Part shown: positions 27,835 through 37,468 of the stretch, one piece after another
Layout: every line of letters begins with the position of its first letter
How positions within the stretch are numbered: position 1 is the stretch's first letter
The notes under the pieces: generated by a model
Databases searched by the model: none
What the model was told of the DNA's origin: nothing
Seen by the model: the letters and a program-made list of their open reading frames with translations, nothing else
Source of the DNA: JAPLUA01 sp964625855
Lineage (GTDB): Bacteria > Verrucomicrobiota > Verrucomicrobiia > Limisphaerales > UBA8199
NCBI GenBank assembly: GCA_964625855.1
Contig: CAZVFC010000049.1
Coordinates: 5,030-69,029 of the forward strand
Length of the DNA: 64,000 bases
Reading direction: 5' to 3'
Translations under genes and position numbers: made by a program

Positions 27835-30800
27835 ATGCGACGGTTCTCGAATAATAGAACAAAGGTTTGCGCCCATGCGATGCAACCTGCTTTAGACCAG
27901 AGCGCTTCGTGCAGATCCCCCTTTCGGTCAAATTCAACACGCGGTTCCTTTGGGAGCGCGTGCCTGCTTTTCTTTACGTCAATGTTGGTTTCCCAGCTCA
28001 CATTGGCCCTTCCCAGCTTTGATCCCTTCGCGGACGCGACGGCGAGCGGGGGGACCAGCTATGCTGTGGGCATCGCTTTGACGAATCAATTCAGCCCCGC
28101 GTTGTTCGCTCCGTGGTATGCTCGCGGGGCTAATTTCCCCGCCGGGGGCCCGGCGACACAGCCGATGATCGTTGCGGACAATCTTAGCTACCCGGGCCTG
28201 CCAGCCTCGACGGGCAACAGCGTTTCGGTGGCCCCAGCCAGCAGTATGAGCGCCTGCCTGGAGCTGAACCTACCCGTTGGTCAGCCCGATATGGTGTACT
28301 GTTCGTTCCTCTTGAAGATTACCGACCTCACCGCCGTGCCGACTTCCGCGGCGAACAATCCGATTGCGGCTTTCGTGGATGATCCCAGCCGCAGCTTCAC
28401 CGCCAACCAGATCGGCAGGCTGGGCTCCAGACTCCTGACTAAGACCGTCGGCACCGGTTATGTGCTGGGCACCAGCATGAACCAAGTGACGGCCAACTTC
28501 GTGTATGAACCGGATGGCAATGCCCACAACGTGGGGGACGTGCTGTTCGTCGTCCAAGGCTACCAACGTGAGGCGGGCGTCCAAACGAATGTGAACCTGT
28601 GGATCAACCCCTCTTCTTCGACCTTCGGCTCGAGCACGCCGCCCCCTCCAACACTCAGTGCCCCGATCGTGCCGACCGCCGCCAGCGGGGCGATCAACAA
28701 TAATGGCGCGAGGGCTTTTGCGCTGATGTGCCAGTTCCCGACCGCCCCGGGCGCCGTGATTGACGACCTGCGGGTCTCAACCAACTGGGCCTCGGTTACC
28801 GGCGGACCGGACATTTACGCCCAGCCGACCAATCAGACGGCTGACGCGGGGACCACGGCTGTGTTCACGGTTGGAGCTTTCGGCGGCGCGCCGCTCAGTT
28901 ACCAATGGCAAAAGGATGGTGTGGATGTCCACGACAGCGGGAATATCTCCGGCGCCACGACGTCCGCGCTTTCGATCGGCAACGTGCTGCAGGCGAATGC
29001 GGGAAGTTATTCAGTGATCGTCACCAACACTTACGGGACCGTCACGAGCGCATCCGTCACATTGGCCGTGAACGATCCGTTCATCACGACGCAACCGACA
29101 AACCAAACGCTGGCTGTGGGCACAACCGCCGTGCTGCACGTTGCCGCGGTCGGCACCCCGACCCTGACGTATCAATGGTATAAAGACCTTTCACCCTTGA
29201 GCGACGGCGGACGGATTTCCGGCTCCTTGACGAATGCGCTGACCATCACCAGTTTCTCCGCCGGCGACGCGGGTACGTATTATGTTGTCGTAGGCAACGG
29301 TGTGGGAGGCAGTGTGACGAGCAGCAACGCAGTCCTCGGGCTCACCGATCCCTCCATCGCGGTCCAACCGCAAAGCGTCACCAACGCCTACGGCACCACC
29401 GCAACCTTTGAAGTAACCCCCTCGGGCACCGCGCCATTTACCTACCAGTGGCACAAGGCCGGGTTTGGTGATCTGAGCGACGGGGGAAATGTCTCCGGGA
29501 GCCAGAGCAACGTGCTGACCATGACCGGTGTGTCCACTCCCGATAGCGGAACGTATTCCGTGACGGTGTCCAACTCCGCCGGGTGGGTGGACAGTTCTCC
29601 GGCAGTGCTGACGGTAAGAGACCCGGCAATTGTCACGCAGCCCGTGTCCACGACCAACCTGACCGGAACAACCGCCACCTTCCAGGCCGTAGCGGTGGGC
29701 ACGCCCGGCCTGACTTACTTATGGTACAAGGGGATCAATATTCTTTTCGATGACGGTGTCAAATACGCCGGCACCTCCACCGACACGCTGAGCATCTCGA
29801 ACGTGGCCGCCGCGGACGAGGACACCTACAGTTTGACCGTGTTCAACGGGATTGGCGGGTCGGAGAGCAGCGTCCCGGTGACGTTGACGGTGGTCGCTCC
29901 GCCGAGTCCCATAACCATCACGGCACAACCAACGCCGCGCAAGGTGCTGGCCGGCTCGAAGACGGCTGTAGCGGTGGGTGTCACCGGCTCGGAACCGCAG
30001 TTCCAATGGCAGCTCGAGGGCAACGACATACCCGGCGCGACGGCGGCCGCTTACGTATTGACGAATGTCCAGCCGGCGGTCACCGGGAACTACCGGGTTA
30101 TCGTGTCCAACTTCATCAACGCCCAGACCAGCGCGCCGGCAGCGGTCACGATCGTCGCCTCGCTGCACCTTTACCCGACCAACGTGGCGGTCATCCGCGT
30201 GGGCGACGGAGCCCAGGGACTGACCTCGCACGGCAATTCGATGTTCCTGGACCAGTGGGCGCCCGATGGGACCTATCTGACGACGATGAGCATTCCCGAC
30301 AGCGGGCCGACTGGCCTTGTGGCCATCGGCCCGACGGTGGTGCCGGTGGGCGCGAACCAGTCCGTCACGGGCAACAGTCTTTCGCGTTCGGCAAATGGGC
30401 GCTTCCTGGTCCTCGGAGCGTACAACACCAACTTGAACTATGGGGCCGACTTGCAGACGGTCAGCCCTGCGACTGTTCCACGGGGCATCGCACTCATTGA
30501 CGACCAGGCCCACTACACGCTGGCGATTTCCAGCACGAACGGCTCCAGCGGGAATTTCTTCCGCGGGGCAGTCGCCGATGGCACCAACAACTATTGGGGC
30601 TATTCACGCAACTCGAGCACCTATTATTTCGGCTTCGACACCAATTCTGTGCTCGTTCAGAGCGATTGGAATAACTTGCGTGACATGCTTATTTTCAACG
30701 GGCGGCTGTATGGCGTCACGGCCGTCCCCGCCCACCAGGGCGTCATGCGATTTGCGGGCCTGCCGGAAGCCCCCGAGACGGTCGAGTACGTGATCAATAC

Positions 30801-31326
30801 GGGCAGCAGTTATTCGTCCGACCTGGAAGTCAGCCCGGATGGGAACCTGATCTATGTAGCTGAGTCGGTCGCCGGCGGTGGCGTTGCCCGCTGGGAGTTC
30901 GACGGCTCAACCTGGAGCTTGGCTTACACGTTGACTGACAAAATGCCCGGGGGGGCTTACTACGTGACGGCCGACTTCAGCGGCCCCAACCCCGTACTCT
31001 ACGCGGTTACCACGGAGGCGGAGAATAGCCAGCTCGTGCGGATCACAGACACGGGGGCAGGCTCCACCGGCACAATCCTCGGCTACGCCGGTGCCAACCA
31101 GAACTTCCGCGGTGTGCGCCTGGGACCGGCCCCGACCGCCAACACCACGCAGCCGTTGCTCTCCGAAACGTCCGATGCCGGCACGGTCATCCTCAACTGG
31201 AGCGGGTCCTTCTTCCTCCAGGCGGCACCCGACGTGACGGGGCCTTACGTGGATGTGATCAACGGCACGCGGCCTTACACAAACTCGAGTTCTGAGGGGC
31301 AGAAGTTCTTCCGTTTGCGCCAGTAG
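27835..31326 (+). CDS. Secreted lectin-like / five-Ig / beta-propeller protein
   Basis: The 1163-residue protein opens with an unusual N-region, then a hydrophobic export segment (ACLLFFTSMLVSQLTLA) and the domain LPSFDPFADATASGGTSYAV...VIDDLRVSTNWASVTG (about 55-322) shared with the two reverse-arm genes. Five Ig-like domains follow (about 323-770, each starting near an xITxQP motif and containing YQWxKD). The last 350 residues look like a beta-propeller: DLEVSPDGNLIYVAESV, GRLYGVTAVPAHQGVMRF. It should act outside the cell, binding a polymer or scaffolding the enzymes encoded downstream. The first 40 residues overlap the conserved AGAACAAAGGTTTGCGC element, so translation may really begin at 27880. 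First gene of the forward arm. Confidence 0.82.
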   Translation: MRRFSNNRTKVCAHAMQPALDQSASCRSPFRSNSTRGSFGSACLLFFTSMLVSQLTLALPSFDPFADATASGGTSYAVGIALTNQFSPALFAPWYARGANFPAGGPATQPMIVADNLSYPGLPASTGNSVSVAPASSMSACLELNLPVGQPDMVYCSFLLKITDLTAVPTSAANNPIAAFVDDPSRSFTANQIGRLGSRLLTKTVGTGYVLGTSMNQVTANFVYEPDGNAHNVGDVLFVVQGYQREAGVQTNVNLWINPSSSTFGSSTPPPPTLSAPIVPTAASGAINNNGARAFALMCQFPTAPGAVIDDLRVSTNWASVTGGPDIYAQPTNQTADAGTTAVFTVGAFGGAPLSYQWQKDGVDVHDSGNISGATTSALSIGNVLQANAGSYSVIVTNTYGTVTSASVTLAVNDPFITTQPTNQTLAVGTTAVLHVAAVGTPTLTYQWYKDLSPLSDGGRISGSLTNALTITSFSAGDAGTYYVVVGNGVGGSVTSSNAVLGLTDPSIAVQPQSVTNAYGTTATFEVTPSGTAPFTYQWHKAGFGDLSDGGNVSGSQSNVLTMTGVSTPDSGTYSVTVSNSAGWVDSSPAVLTVRDPAIVTQPVSTTNLTGTTATFQAVAVGTPGLTYLWYKGINILFDDGVKYAGTSTDTLSISNVAAADEDTYSLTVFNGIGGSESSVPVTLTVVAPPSPITITAQPTPRKVLAGSKTAVAVGVTGSEPQFQWQLEGNDIPGATAAAYVLTNVQPAVTGNYRVIVSNFINAQTSAPAAVTIVASLHLYPTNVAVIRVGDGAQGLTSHGNSMFLDQWAPDGTYLTTMSIPDSGPTGLVAIGPTVVPVGANQSVTGNSLSRSANGRFLVLGAYNTNLNYGADLQTVSPATVPRGIALIDDQAHYTLAISSTNGSSGNFFRGAVADGTNNYWGYSRNSSTYYFGFDTNSVLVQSDWNNLRDMLIFNGRLYGVTAVPAHQGVMRFAGLPEAPETVEYVINTGSSYSSDLEVSPDGNLIYVAESVAGGGVARWEFDGSTWSLAYTLTDKMPGGAYYVTADFSGPNPVLYAVTTEAENSQLVRITDTGAGSTGTILGYAGANQNFRGVRLGPAPTANTTQPLLSETSDAGTVILNWSGSFFLQAAPDVTGPYVDVINGTRPYTNSSSEGQKFFRLRQ
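27865..27872 (+). promoter_or_regulatory. Downstream inverted half-site GTTTGCGC
   Basis: It starts 84 bases after the first base of the operator, within AGAACAAAGGTTTGCGC. The distance equals that at the 37.4 kb promoter. Confidence 0.55.
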
Positions 31327-31365
31327 GCGATACTATGCGCACGCGCGCCGCGCCGGCGTCAGCGA

Positions 31366-33240
31366 ATGATGAGCAAGTTATGGATGGTGGCCGGAGTCCT
31401 GGGTGTTCTGTTAAGCCCAGGGCTCCGCATTCAAGCTGAGACCCGTTCGCGCGTCATTCCACATCCGCTGCCCGCTCACCCTGGCAACATCTTTTTAGCG
31501 GGCGAGCAAGTCGTCGTCGAGGCGCCGTCCCGCAACGGCCGGGATTGGCGCGCGGTGGACTACGAGGGGACCAAGGTCGCCGACGGCCCGTGCGAGGCCG
31601 ATGGCCGGGCACGGCTCGGCAAACTGCCCGTCGGCTACTACGAGGTGTTCTGCGGCCCCGGGGGCGCCTCCAATCGGGTGACAGTGGGGGTGGTCGAGCC
31701 GCTCCGGGCACCGACGCCCCTGACCTCTCCTATCGCCATTGATGTGGCGATGGCGTGGTTCTTCCCCAAAGAACGCATGGCCGCGCCGGCCAATCTCTGC
31801 GCGCTGGCCGGCATCAATTGGGTGCGGGACCGGCTATCGTGGCCTGAGCTGGAGCCCAAGCGCGGGGAATTCGTCTCCAGCACCCGCTACGAGGATTCCG
31901 CGCAAGCCCAGTGGGAGGCGGGCTTGCAGGTTTTGCAGGTGGGCCATGCCTCACCGGCTTGGGCCAATCCGAACGGCAAGCGCTTCCCGCTCGATCTGCG
32001 AGACATCTACCAGTTCTACCGCGAAATGGCCCGCCGCTGGCAGGGGCAAGTCCTGGCGATCGAACCGTGGAATGAAGCGGACATAGACGTGTTCGGCGGC
32101 CACACCGGCAGCGAGATGGCCTCGTTGCAGAAGGCGGCTTACCTCGGGCTGAAAGCCGGGAACCCGAAGGTGATTGCCTGCTTGAACGTCTTCGCCATCC
32201 ATCGCGCCGCGACGCTGCACGACTTCCAGGCTAACGAAGCCTGGGGCTATTTCGACACCTACAATCTCCACTGCTATGAGCAGCTCCAGGGCTATCCGAA
32301 GGCGTTTGCGGACCACCGCGAGGTCTCGGCGGGCAAGCCCATGTGGGTGACCGAGATCAGCGTGCGGGTGAAATGGCAGGGCGACGAGCAGTTGAAGGAA
32401 TTGAGCGGGGAGGATCTGCGCCTGCAAGCTGAACGCCTGACCAAGACCTACGCGCTGACGCTGCATCAGGGAGCGGCGGCGGTGTTTTACTTCATGCTGC
32501 CGCAATACAGCGAGGGGCAGGTGCAGTTCGGGCTGCTGCACAGCGACCTCACCCCTCGGCCCGGCTACCTGGCGCTGGCCACCGTAGGACGCTTGCTGGC
32601 GGATGCCAAGCCGCTAGGGCGCGTGGAGATCGGCGATAAGGCCGGGCAGGCGTATTTCTTCAGGGCAAAACCGGACGGCAAGGTGGCCGATGTGGCAGTG
32701 GTTTGGGCAAAGAGCGAGAATGCGTTCGAACTGTCGGCCCCACCCTTGGCATGCTACGATCATTTGGGCCGCGCGGTGCCGGTCACAGGAAAGGCGCTCA
32801 AGGTCGGCCGCGCGCCGCTCTTCGCAGTCCTCCCAAAAGGAGCCCAGTCCAAGCTGATCCCACCGCCCAAACCACCGAAGCGGCTCGAGGGCGAACCCGC
32901 TCCCCTCGTGCTGCAGGCTCTTCTGCCCGAGGCGAATACTGTGTTAAGTGAATCGGCCTACAAATTCGGCGCGGGCCGGACAAAGTCCGTGCCGGTGTTC
33001 CTCTACAACTTCAGCGCCAGTAAGCGCACTGGCCGGCTCGGTGTGACCGTTCCAGCGGGCTGGGCCGCAGACTTGCCGCCGGAGGTGGAGGTCTCCCCGG
33101 GCGAGCGAAAAGAGCTTACACTGATGCTGACAAAGCCGGAGACCAACAGTTGGACCGAGGCCGGCATCCGAATCACCGGCGACTTCGGGCGCGCGGGCAA
33201 GCCCGTGCTGGCGCTGCGGTTCGTGCCGGCGGCAAAGTAA
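31366..33240 (+). CDS. Putative clan GH-A glycoside hydrolase
   Basis: A 624-residue exported protein (signal KLWMVAGVLGVLLSPGLRIQA). The middle has the retaining TIM-barrel layout of clan GH-A: GINWVRDRLSWPELEPKRGE, the acid/base VLAIEPWNEADID with Glu237, and the nucleophile strand KPMWVTEISVRV with Glu330, 93 residues later. This spacing and the EPWNE motif fit GH39- or GH5-like enzymes, but I cannot place it in a family. The N-terminal 130 residues and the C-terminal 100 residues (VPAGWAADLPPEVEVSPGER) look like beta-sandwich modules. It lies 39 bp after the Ig/propeller gene and 21 bp before a sulfatase gene, so it is part of the LacI-controlled operon. Confidence 0.78.
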   Translation: MMSKLWMVAGVLGVLLSPGLRIQAETRSRVIPHPLPAHPGNIFLAGEQVVVEAPSRNGRDWRAVDYEGTKVADGPCEADGRARLGKLPVGYYEVFCGPGGASNRVTVGVVEPLRAPTPLTSPIAIDVAMAWFFPKERMAAPANLCALAGINWVRDRLSWPELEPKRGEFVSSTRYEDSAQAQWEAGLQVLQVGHASPAWANPNGKRFPLDLRDIYQFYREMARRWQGQVLAIEPWNEADIDVFGGHTGSEMASLQKAAYLGLKAGNPKVIACLNVFAIHRAATLHDFQANEAWGYFDTYNLHCYEQLQGYPKAFADHREVSAGKPMWVTEISVRVKWQGDEQLKELSGEDLRLQAERLTKTYALTLHQGAAAVFYFMLPQYSEGQVQFGLLHSDLTPRPGYLALATVGRLLADAKPLGRVEIGDKAGQAYFFRAKPDGKVADVAVVWAKSENAFELSAPPLACYDHLGRAVPVTGKALKVGRAPLFAVLPKGAQSKLIPPPKPPKRLEGEPAPLVLQALLPEANTVLSESAYKFGAGRTKSVPVFLYNFSASKRTGRLGVTVPAGWAADLPPEVEVSPGERKELTLMLTKPETNSWTEAGIRITGDFGRAGKPVLALRFVPAAK

Positions 33241-33261
33241 GATGTTCATCCGCTATAACAA

Positions 33262-34734
33262 ATGAAACCACAACCTAGCTGCCTACGAGCAACGCACCCT
33301 ACCATCTTGCGCAACTGGGCTGGCGCCCTGCTGACGTTCGCCGCAACCCTGTATGGGCCGCTTGACGCTCACGCGGCCACGGCGCCGCGAATGAACGTGG
33401 TGCTCATCCTGGCGGACGACCTGGGCTGGACGGACCTTCACTGCTACGGCAGCGAGTATTACGAGACACCACACATTGACCGGCTGGCGCGCGATGGCGT
33501 GAGATTCACCCAGGCCTACTCCGCCTGCACGGTCTGCTCGCCCTCCCGCGCGGCGATTCTCACCGGCAAGTACCCGGGCCGGCTCCATATCACCGACTGG
33601 ATACCAGGCCTCCCGCCGGAGAACCCCAAGCTGCTGGTGCCGGATTGGACCAAGTATCTGCCGCTGGAGGAATTCACCCTGGCTAACGCGCTGCATGCCG
33701 CCGGCTACGCCACCGCCAGCATCGGCAAGTGGCATCTGGGCGGCGAGCCATACTATCCCGACAAACACGGCTTCGACATCAATCTCGCCGGCACCGACGC
33801 CCCAAGTACGAAGACCTTCTTCGCGCCGTATAAGATCGCGACCTTGCCCGAAGGTCCCGACGGGGAATATCTCACCGACCGGTTGGGCGTTGAGGCGAAC
33901 CGGTTCATCGAGCAGCATAAAGACAAACCGTTCTTCCTCTACCTGCCCCACTTCGCGGTCCACCTGCCCGTGCAGGCCAAGGAGGCGCTGATCGAGAAGT
34001 ACCGCGCCAAGCGGAAGCCTGGTCAGGAACAGACCAACGCCGGCTATGCGGGGATGATCGAGAGCATGGATGACACCGTCGGCAGCATTCGCAAGAAGCT
34101 GGAGGAATTGAAGCTCGCGGATCATACCCTTCTCATCTTCGCCTCAGACAATGGTGGCCGAGTGCCGACGACCTCGAACCTCCCCCTGCGCGTGGGGAAG
34201 GGTTCTTGTTACGAGGGCGGCACTCGGACACCGTTGGTCGTCTATTGGCCCGGGGTGACCAAGCCGGGCAGCGTGTGCGAGACCCCGGTCATCGGCATGG
34301 ATTTGTATCGCACCATCCTGGAAGTGGCAGGAGTCAAGGAAGGCGCTGAGAAAGCCGTGGACAGCGTCAGCCTCGTCCCGCTCCTGCGCCAGACGGGCGG
34401 GCTGAAGCGCGACGAGTTGTTCTGGCACTATCCGCACTACCAGCATTACCAACTCGGCGGCACGACACCCTACGGCGCAATCCGCAAGGGCGATCTCAAA
34501 CTGATTGAGTTCTTCGACGACATGCGCGTCGAGCTTTACAACGTGCGGGATGACATCGGTGAGCAGAACAATCTCGCGGCGAAGATGCCTGAGAAGGTGG
34601 ATGAGCTCCGCACGCGTCTGCAGGCCTGGCGCAAGGAGGTGGGTGCCCAGATGCCCACGCGCAATCCAAAGTACGACCCCTCCAAGCCCGAGGCCGCGCC
34701 CAAGGCGCAGAAGAAGAAACCGGCTGGCAAGTGA
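33262..34734 (+). CDS. Exported sulfatase (arylsulfatase A type)
   Basis: A 490-residue sulfatase with a signal region (ILRNWAGALLTFAATLYGPL), the metal-binding MNVVLILADDLGWTDLHCYG, and SACTVCSPSRAAILTGKYPG with Cys92 as formylglycine precursor and the following TGKYPGR. Further motifs are ATASIGKWHLGG, LLIFASDNGGR and a typical tail (LYNVRDDIGEQNNLA). It should remove sulfate from an external glycan. Located between a GH-A-like hydrolase and a GH127 enzyme, which points to desulfation coupled to debranching of one polysaccharide. The last 40 residues are Lys/Pro/Ala-rich. Confidence 0.93.
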   Translation: MKPQPSCLRATHPTILRNWAGALLTFAATLYGPLDAHAATAPRMNVVLILADDLGWTDLHCYGSEYYETPHIDRLARDGVRFTQAYSACTVCSPSRAAILTGKYPGRLHITDWIPGLPPENPKLLVPDWTKYLPLEEFTLANALHAAGYATASIGKWHLGGEPYYPDKHGFDINLAGTDAPSTKTFFAPYKIATLPEGPDGEYLTDRLGVEANRFIEQHKDKPFFLYLPHFAVHLPVQAKEALIEKYRAKRKPGQEQTNAGYAGMIESMDDTVGSIRKKLEELKLADHTLLIFASDNGGRVPTTSNLPLRVGKGSCYEGGTRTPLVVYWPGVTKPGSVCETPVIGMDLYRTILEVAGVKEGAEKAVDSVSLVPLLRQTGGLKRDELFWHYPHYQHYQLGGTTPYGAIRKGDLKLIEFFDDMRVELYNVRDDIGEQNNLAAKMPEKVDELRTRLQAWRKEVGAQMPTRNPKYDPSKPEAAPKAQKKKPAGK

Positions 34735-34783
34735 GTTCAAGCAGTTACAATCGCGGGTGGCTCCTGATCACCGGTCAAGCCCA

Positions 34784-37165
34784 ATGTTAGATCGAGCATT
34801 TATGCAAACCCATATAACGACACGGCCATTGGTACTGGTCCTGGCTGTGACCATGCCGCTGGTGGCGCGGGCAAGCGCCATTGCTCCCATTCCCGAGAAG
34901 GTCGCGCCGGCCATCGCCGACCGGCAGGATTTCCAGGTGCCGGACCGTGCGCAGTTGCGCGGTTGGATCGGCACGCGCGTGGCCGCGAACGCAACCAACC
35001 GCATGGTGAAGTTGGACCCTGCCCGCCTGCTGGAAGGCTACCGGCACCGACCGGGCCGGCAGATCTGGGATGGCGAGCACATGGGCAAGTGGCTGCACGC
35101 GGCGACGCTGGCCTGGGTCAATACCGGCGACCCGGCCTTGCGGGAGAAGCTCGACTACACGGCTGCGGAGTTGATCAAATGCCAGCTTCCGGACGGTTAC
35201 CTGGGGACCTACGTGGAGAGCGAACGTTGGACACTATGGGATGTTTGGGCGCACAAGTACAATCTCATCGGCCTGATCACCTATATGCGTTGTACCGGCA
35301 ATCTGGAACCGCTGCCCACCTGCCGGCGCATGGCGGACCTGCTTTGCAGCACCTTCGGCGACGAACCGGGCAAGCGGGACATCATCCCGGCGGGGCAGCA
35401 TATGGGCATGGCGCCAACCAGCGTGCTCGAGCCGATGGTCCTGCTCTACCGTCTGACCGGCGAGCCGCGCTACCTCGACTTCTGCAAGTACATCCTTCGC
35501 GCCTGGGAGCAGCCCAACGGCCCCAAGATCATTTCCACCCTGCTGACCGCGAAGCGCGTGGACAAAGTCGGCAACGGCAAAGCCTACGAGATGCTGTCCT
35601 GCCTGAACGGCGCGCTGGAGTATTACCGGACGGTTGGGGATCGTCAATTACTCGAAGCCTGTCTCAACGCCTGGCAGGACATCGTCGAACATCGTCTCTA
35701 CCTGACCGGTGCTGCCAGCTACCGCGAGTTCTTCCACGATGACTTTGACCTCCCCAACGTCAACAATGTCGGGGAGACGTGCGTCACCGTCACCTGGCTC
35801 CAATTCAATGCGCAGTTGCTGCGGCTCACCGGCGAGGCCCGCTTTGCCGAGCAACTCGAGAAGGTGGTTCTCAACCAATTGTTCGGCGCCCAATGTCCGG
35901 ATGGCTCGGCCTGGGGCTATTACGTCCAGATGCAAGGCAAGAAGCCGTACAGCGGCACCCTCGACGGGCATTGCTGCCTGTCCAGCGGCCCGCGAGGCAT
36001 CTCCCTCATCCCGACCTTCGCCCTCAGCACCGAGGCCGATAGCATTGTGATCAATCTCTATGACGAAGGCACGGCTAAGCTCCAGCTCCGTGACGGCACG
36101 CCGGTAACGGTGACCACGGCGACCGAGTATCCGAGCGACGGCCGGATCAGCATCACCCTCGCGCCCGAGTCGAAGCGAGCCTTCGCGCTCAAGCTGCGGA
36201 TTCCCGCGTGGTGCCAAGGCCCGGACCTGCGGGTCAACGGCAAGAAGGTGAAGGCGGACCTTGGCCCGGACGGCTACGTGGCCTTGCGCCAGGAATGGAA
36301 GAAAGGAGATAAGGTGCGACTCGCGCTCAAGCTGGAACCGAGAGTGGTAATTGGCGACCACAAGAACGAGGGCCGCCTGGCGGTCCTTTATGGGCCGCTC
36401 GTGCTCGCCGCCGATGAGGCGCTCCTTGACACCAAGGAATGCCCCCTCAGCGCCGTCGGTGTCCCCAGCGCAAAACTCGCCGCCCTGCATTTCACCGTCC
36501 AGCCCGCGCCCAAGCCACTCAAGTCCTGGCGCGGTGCGGAGGTCTTTCGCATCAACGGCGTGGTCTGCAAACCCACCGATGCCATGAAACAGGGCGCGCG
36601 GTTGAAGCTGGGTTTGGTCCCCTTTGCCGATGCCGGTAAGACCGGCACCGCTTACAAGATCTGGCTTCCCTTTCAACCACCGCGCCCGGACAGGAACCTG
36701 CTGATGGACGGGATTGAGATCCGCTCGCGCAAGCCCAACGCCGGTTCCATCATTGACGACAACTTCGAGACCATCGCCGCCACCTTCAGCGGCAAACGCG
36801 CACAGCAGGATTGGTTCGGCGTGGAACTGGAAGAGCCCGTCACTGTTGGTCGGGTCGTGTTTGCGCATGGGAAGACCTTCCACGACGGCGGCTGGTTTGA
36901 TGCCACCGCTGGCAGGCCGCGCCTGGAGGTCAAGTCCGCCCTAAAGGGCTCCTGGGTGCCGCTCTGTGAACTGGCCGATTATCCTGCCACGAGTGCCACC
37001 AATCCCGCCGGCCTTAAGAATGGCGAGCGCTTTGCCTGTGAGTTGCCCAAACCGGTTCAGCTCTTCGGCCTCCGCGTCATCGGCAAGCCCGCCTGCGGTG
37101 ACAACTCCAAACAGGCATTCGCCACGTGCGCCGAATTGCAGGCGTTCGCTCCCTCGAGTCAATGA
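34784..37165 (+). CDS. GH127-family (DUF1680) beta-L-arabinofuranosidase-like enzyme
   Basis: About 790 residues from the start chosen here; the open frame runs back to 34505 inside the sulfatase gene, but a signal peptide (TTRPLVLVLAVTMPLVARASA) starts just after ATG 34784, with ATG 34802 as alternative. The (alpha/alpha) barrel shows DGYLGTYVESERWTLWDVWA and the GH127 zinc-site residues: NVGETC with Glu331 and Cys333, and DGHCC with Cys397-Cys398, the first of the pair corresponding to the catalytic Cys of HypBA1. A C-terminal beta-sandwich follows (about 620-790). Known members release L-arabinofuranose or related sugars from glycans. Last gene of the forward glycan arm; about 230 bp of non-coding sequence follows before the next promoter. 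Confidence 0.88.
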   Translation: MLDRAFMQTHITTRPLVLVLAVTMPLVARASAIAPIPEKVAPAIADRQDFQVPDRAQLRGWIGTRVAANATNRMVKLDPARLLEGYRHRPGRQIWDGEHMGKWLHAATLAWVNTGDPALREKLDYTAAELIKCQLPDGYLGTYVESERWTLWDVWAHKYNLIGLITYMRCTGNLEPLPTCRRMADLLCSTFGDEPGKRDIIPAGQHMGMAPTSVLEPMVLLYRLTGEPRYLDFCKYILRAWEQPNGPKIISTLLTAKRVDKVGNGKAYEMLSCLNGALEYYRTVGDRQLLEACLNAWQDIVEHRLYLTGAASYREFFHDDFDLPNVNNVGETCVTVTWLQFNAQLLRLTGEARFAEQLEKVVLNQLFGAQCPDGSAWGYYVQMQGKKPYSGTLDGHCCLSSGPRGISLIPTFALSTEADSIVINLYDEGTAKLQLRDGTPVTVTTATEYPSDGRISITLAPESKRAFALKLRIPAWCQGPDLRVNGKKVKADLGPDGYVALRQEWKKGDKVRLALKLEPRVVIGDHKNEGRLAVLYGPLVLAADEALLDTKECPLSAVGVPSAKLAALHFTVQPAPKPLKSWRGAEVFRINGVVCKPTDAMKQGARLKLGLVPFADAGKTGTAYKIWLPFQPPRPDRNLLMDGIEIRSRKPNAGSIIDDNFETIAATFSGKRAQQDWFGVELEEPVTVGRVVFAHGKTFHDGGWFDATAGRPRLEVKSALKGSWVPLCELADYPATSATNPAGLKNGERFACELPKPVQLFGLRVIGKPACGDNSKQAFATCAELQAFAPSSQ

Positions 37166-37396
37166 GGGCGCGACTGCGGAGCAATTCTGATCGCGGCTCC
37201 GTCAATCCCTGCCCAGTGAGGGCAAAGGCCTGCAAGGGAGCGGTTTCCTGGAGCGAACAGACCGCGTGCCATTACCTGGCGTCCTGACTGGATCCCTTAT
37301 GAGTACAAGCACCGGGGCGGCGGCGCACAACGGCCCGAACAGAGTGACGCGCTCTGCCGCCTTGACTGGCCGATAACGTTTTATTGCTTTTTGACG

Positions 37397-37441
37397 TTGA
37401 CAGCATGCACGAGAAACGGGATATTTGCGCAAACGATTGCG
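37397..37441 (+). promoter_or_regulatory. Promoter with LacI-type operator before the prepilin-type gene
   Basis: TTGACA (37397-37402), 17-base spacer, GATATT (37420-37425), one base, GCGCAAACGATTGCG (37427-37441). The operator is identical to that at 27781 and the TTGACA-operator distance is again 30 bp. Bases 37166-37396 upstream contain no gene I can support. Confidence 0.82.
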
Positions 37442-37468
37442 TTAACAGGCTCATAAAGAAACGCAGGA

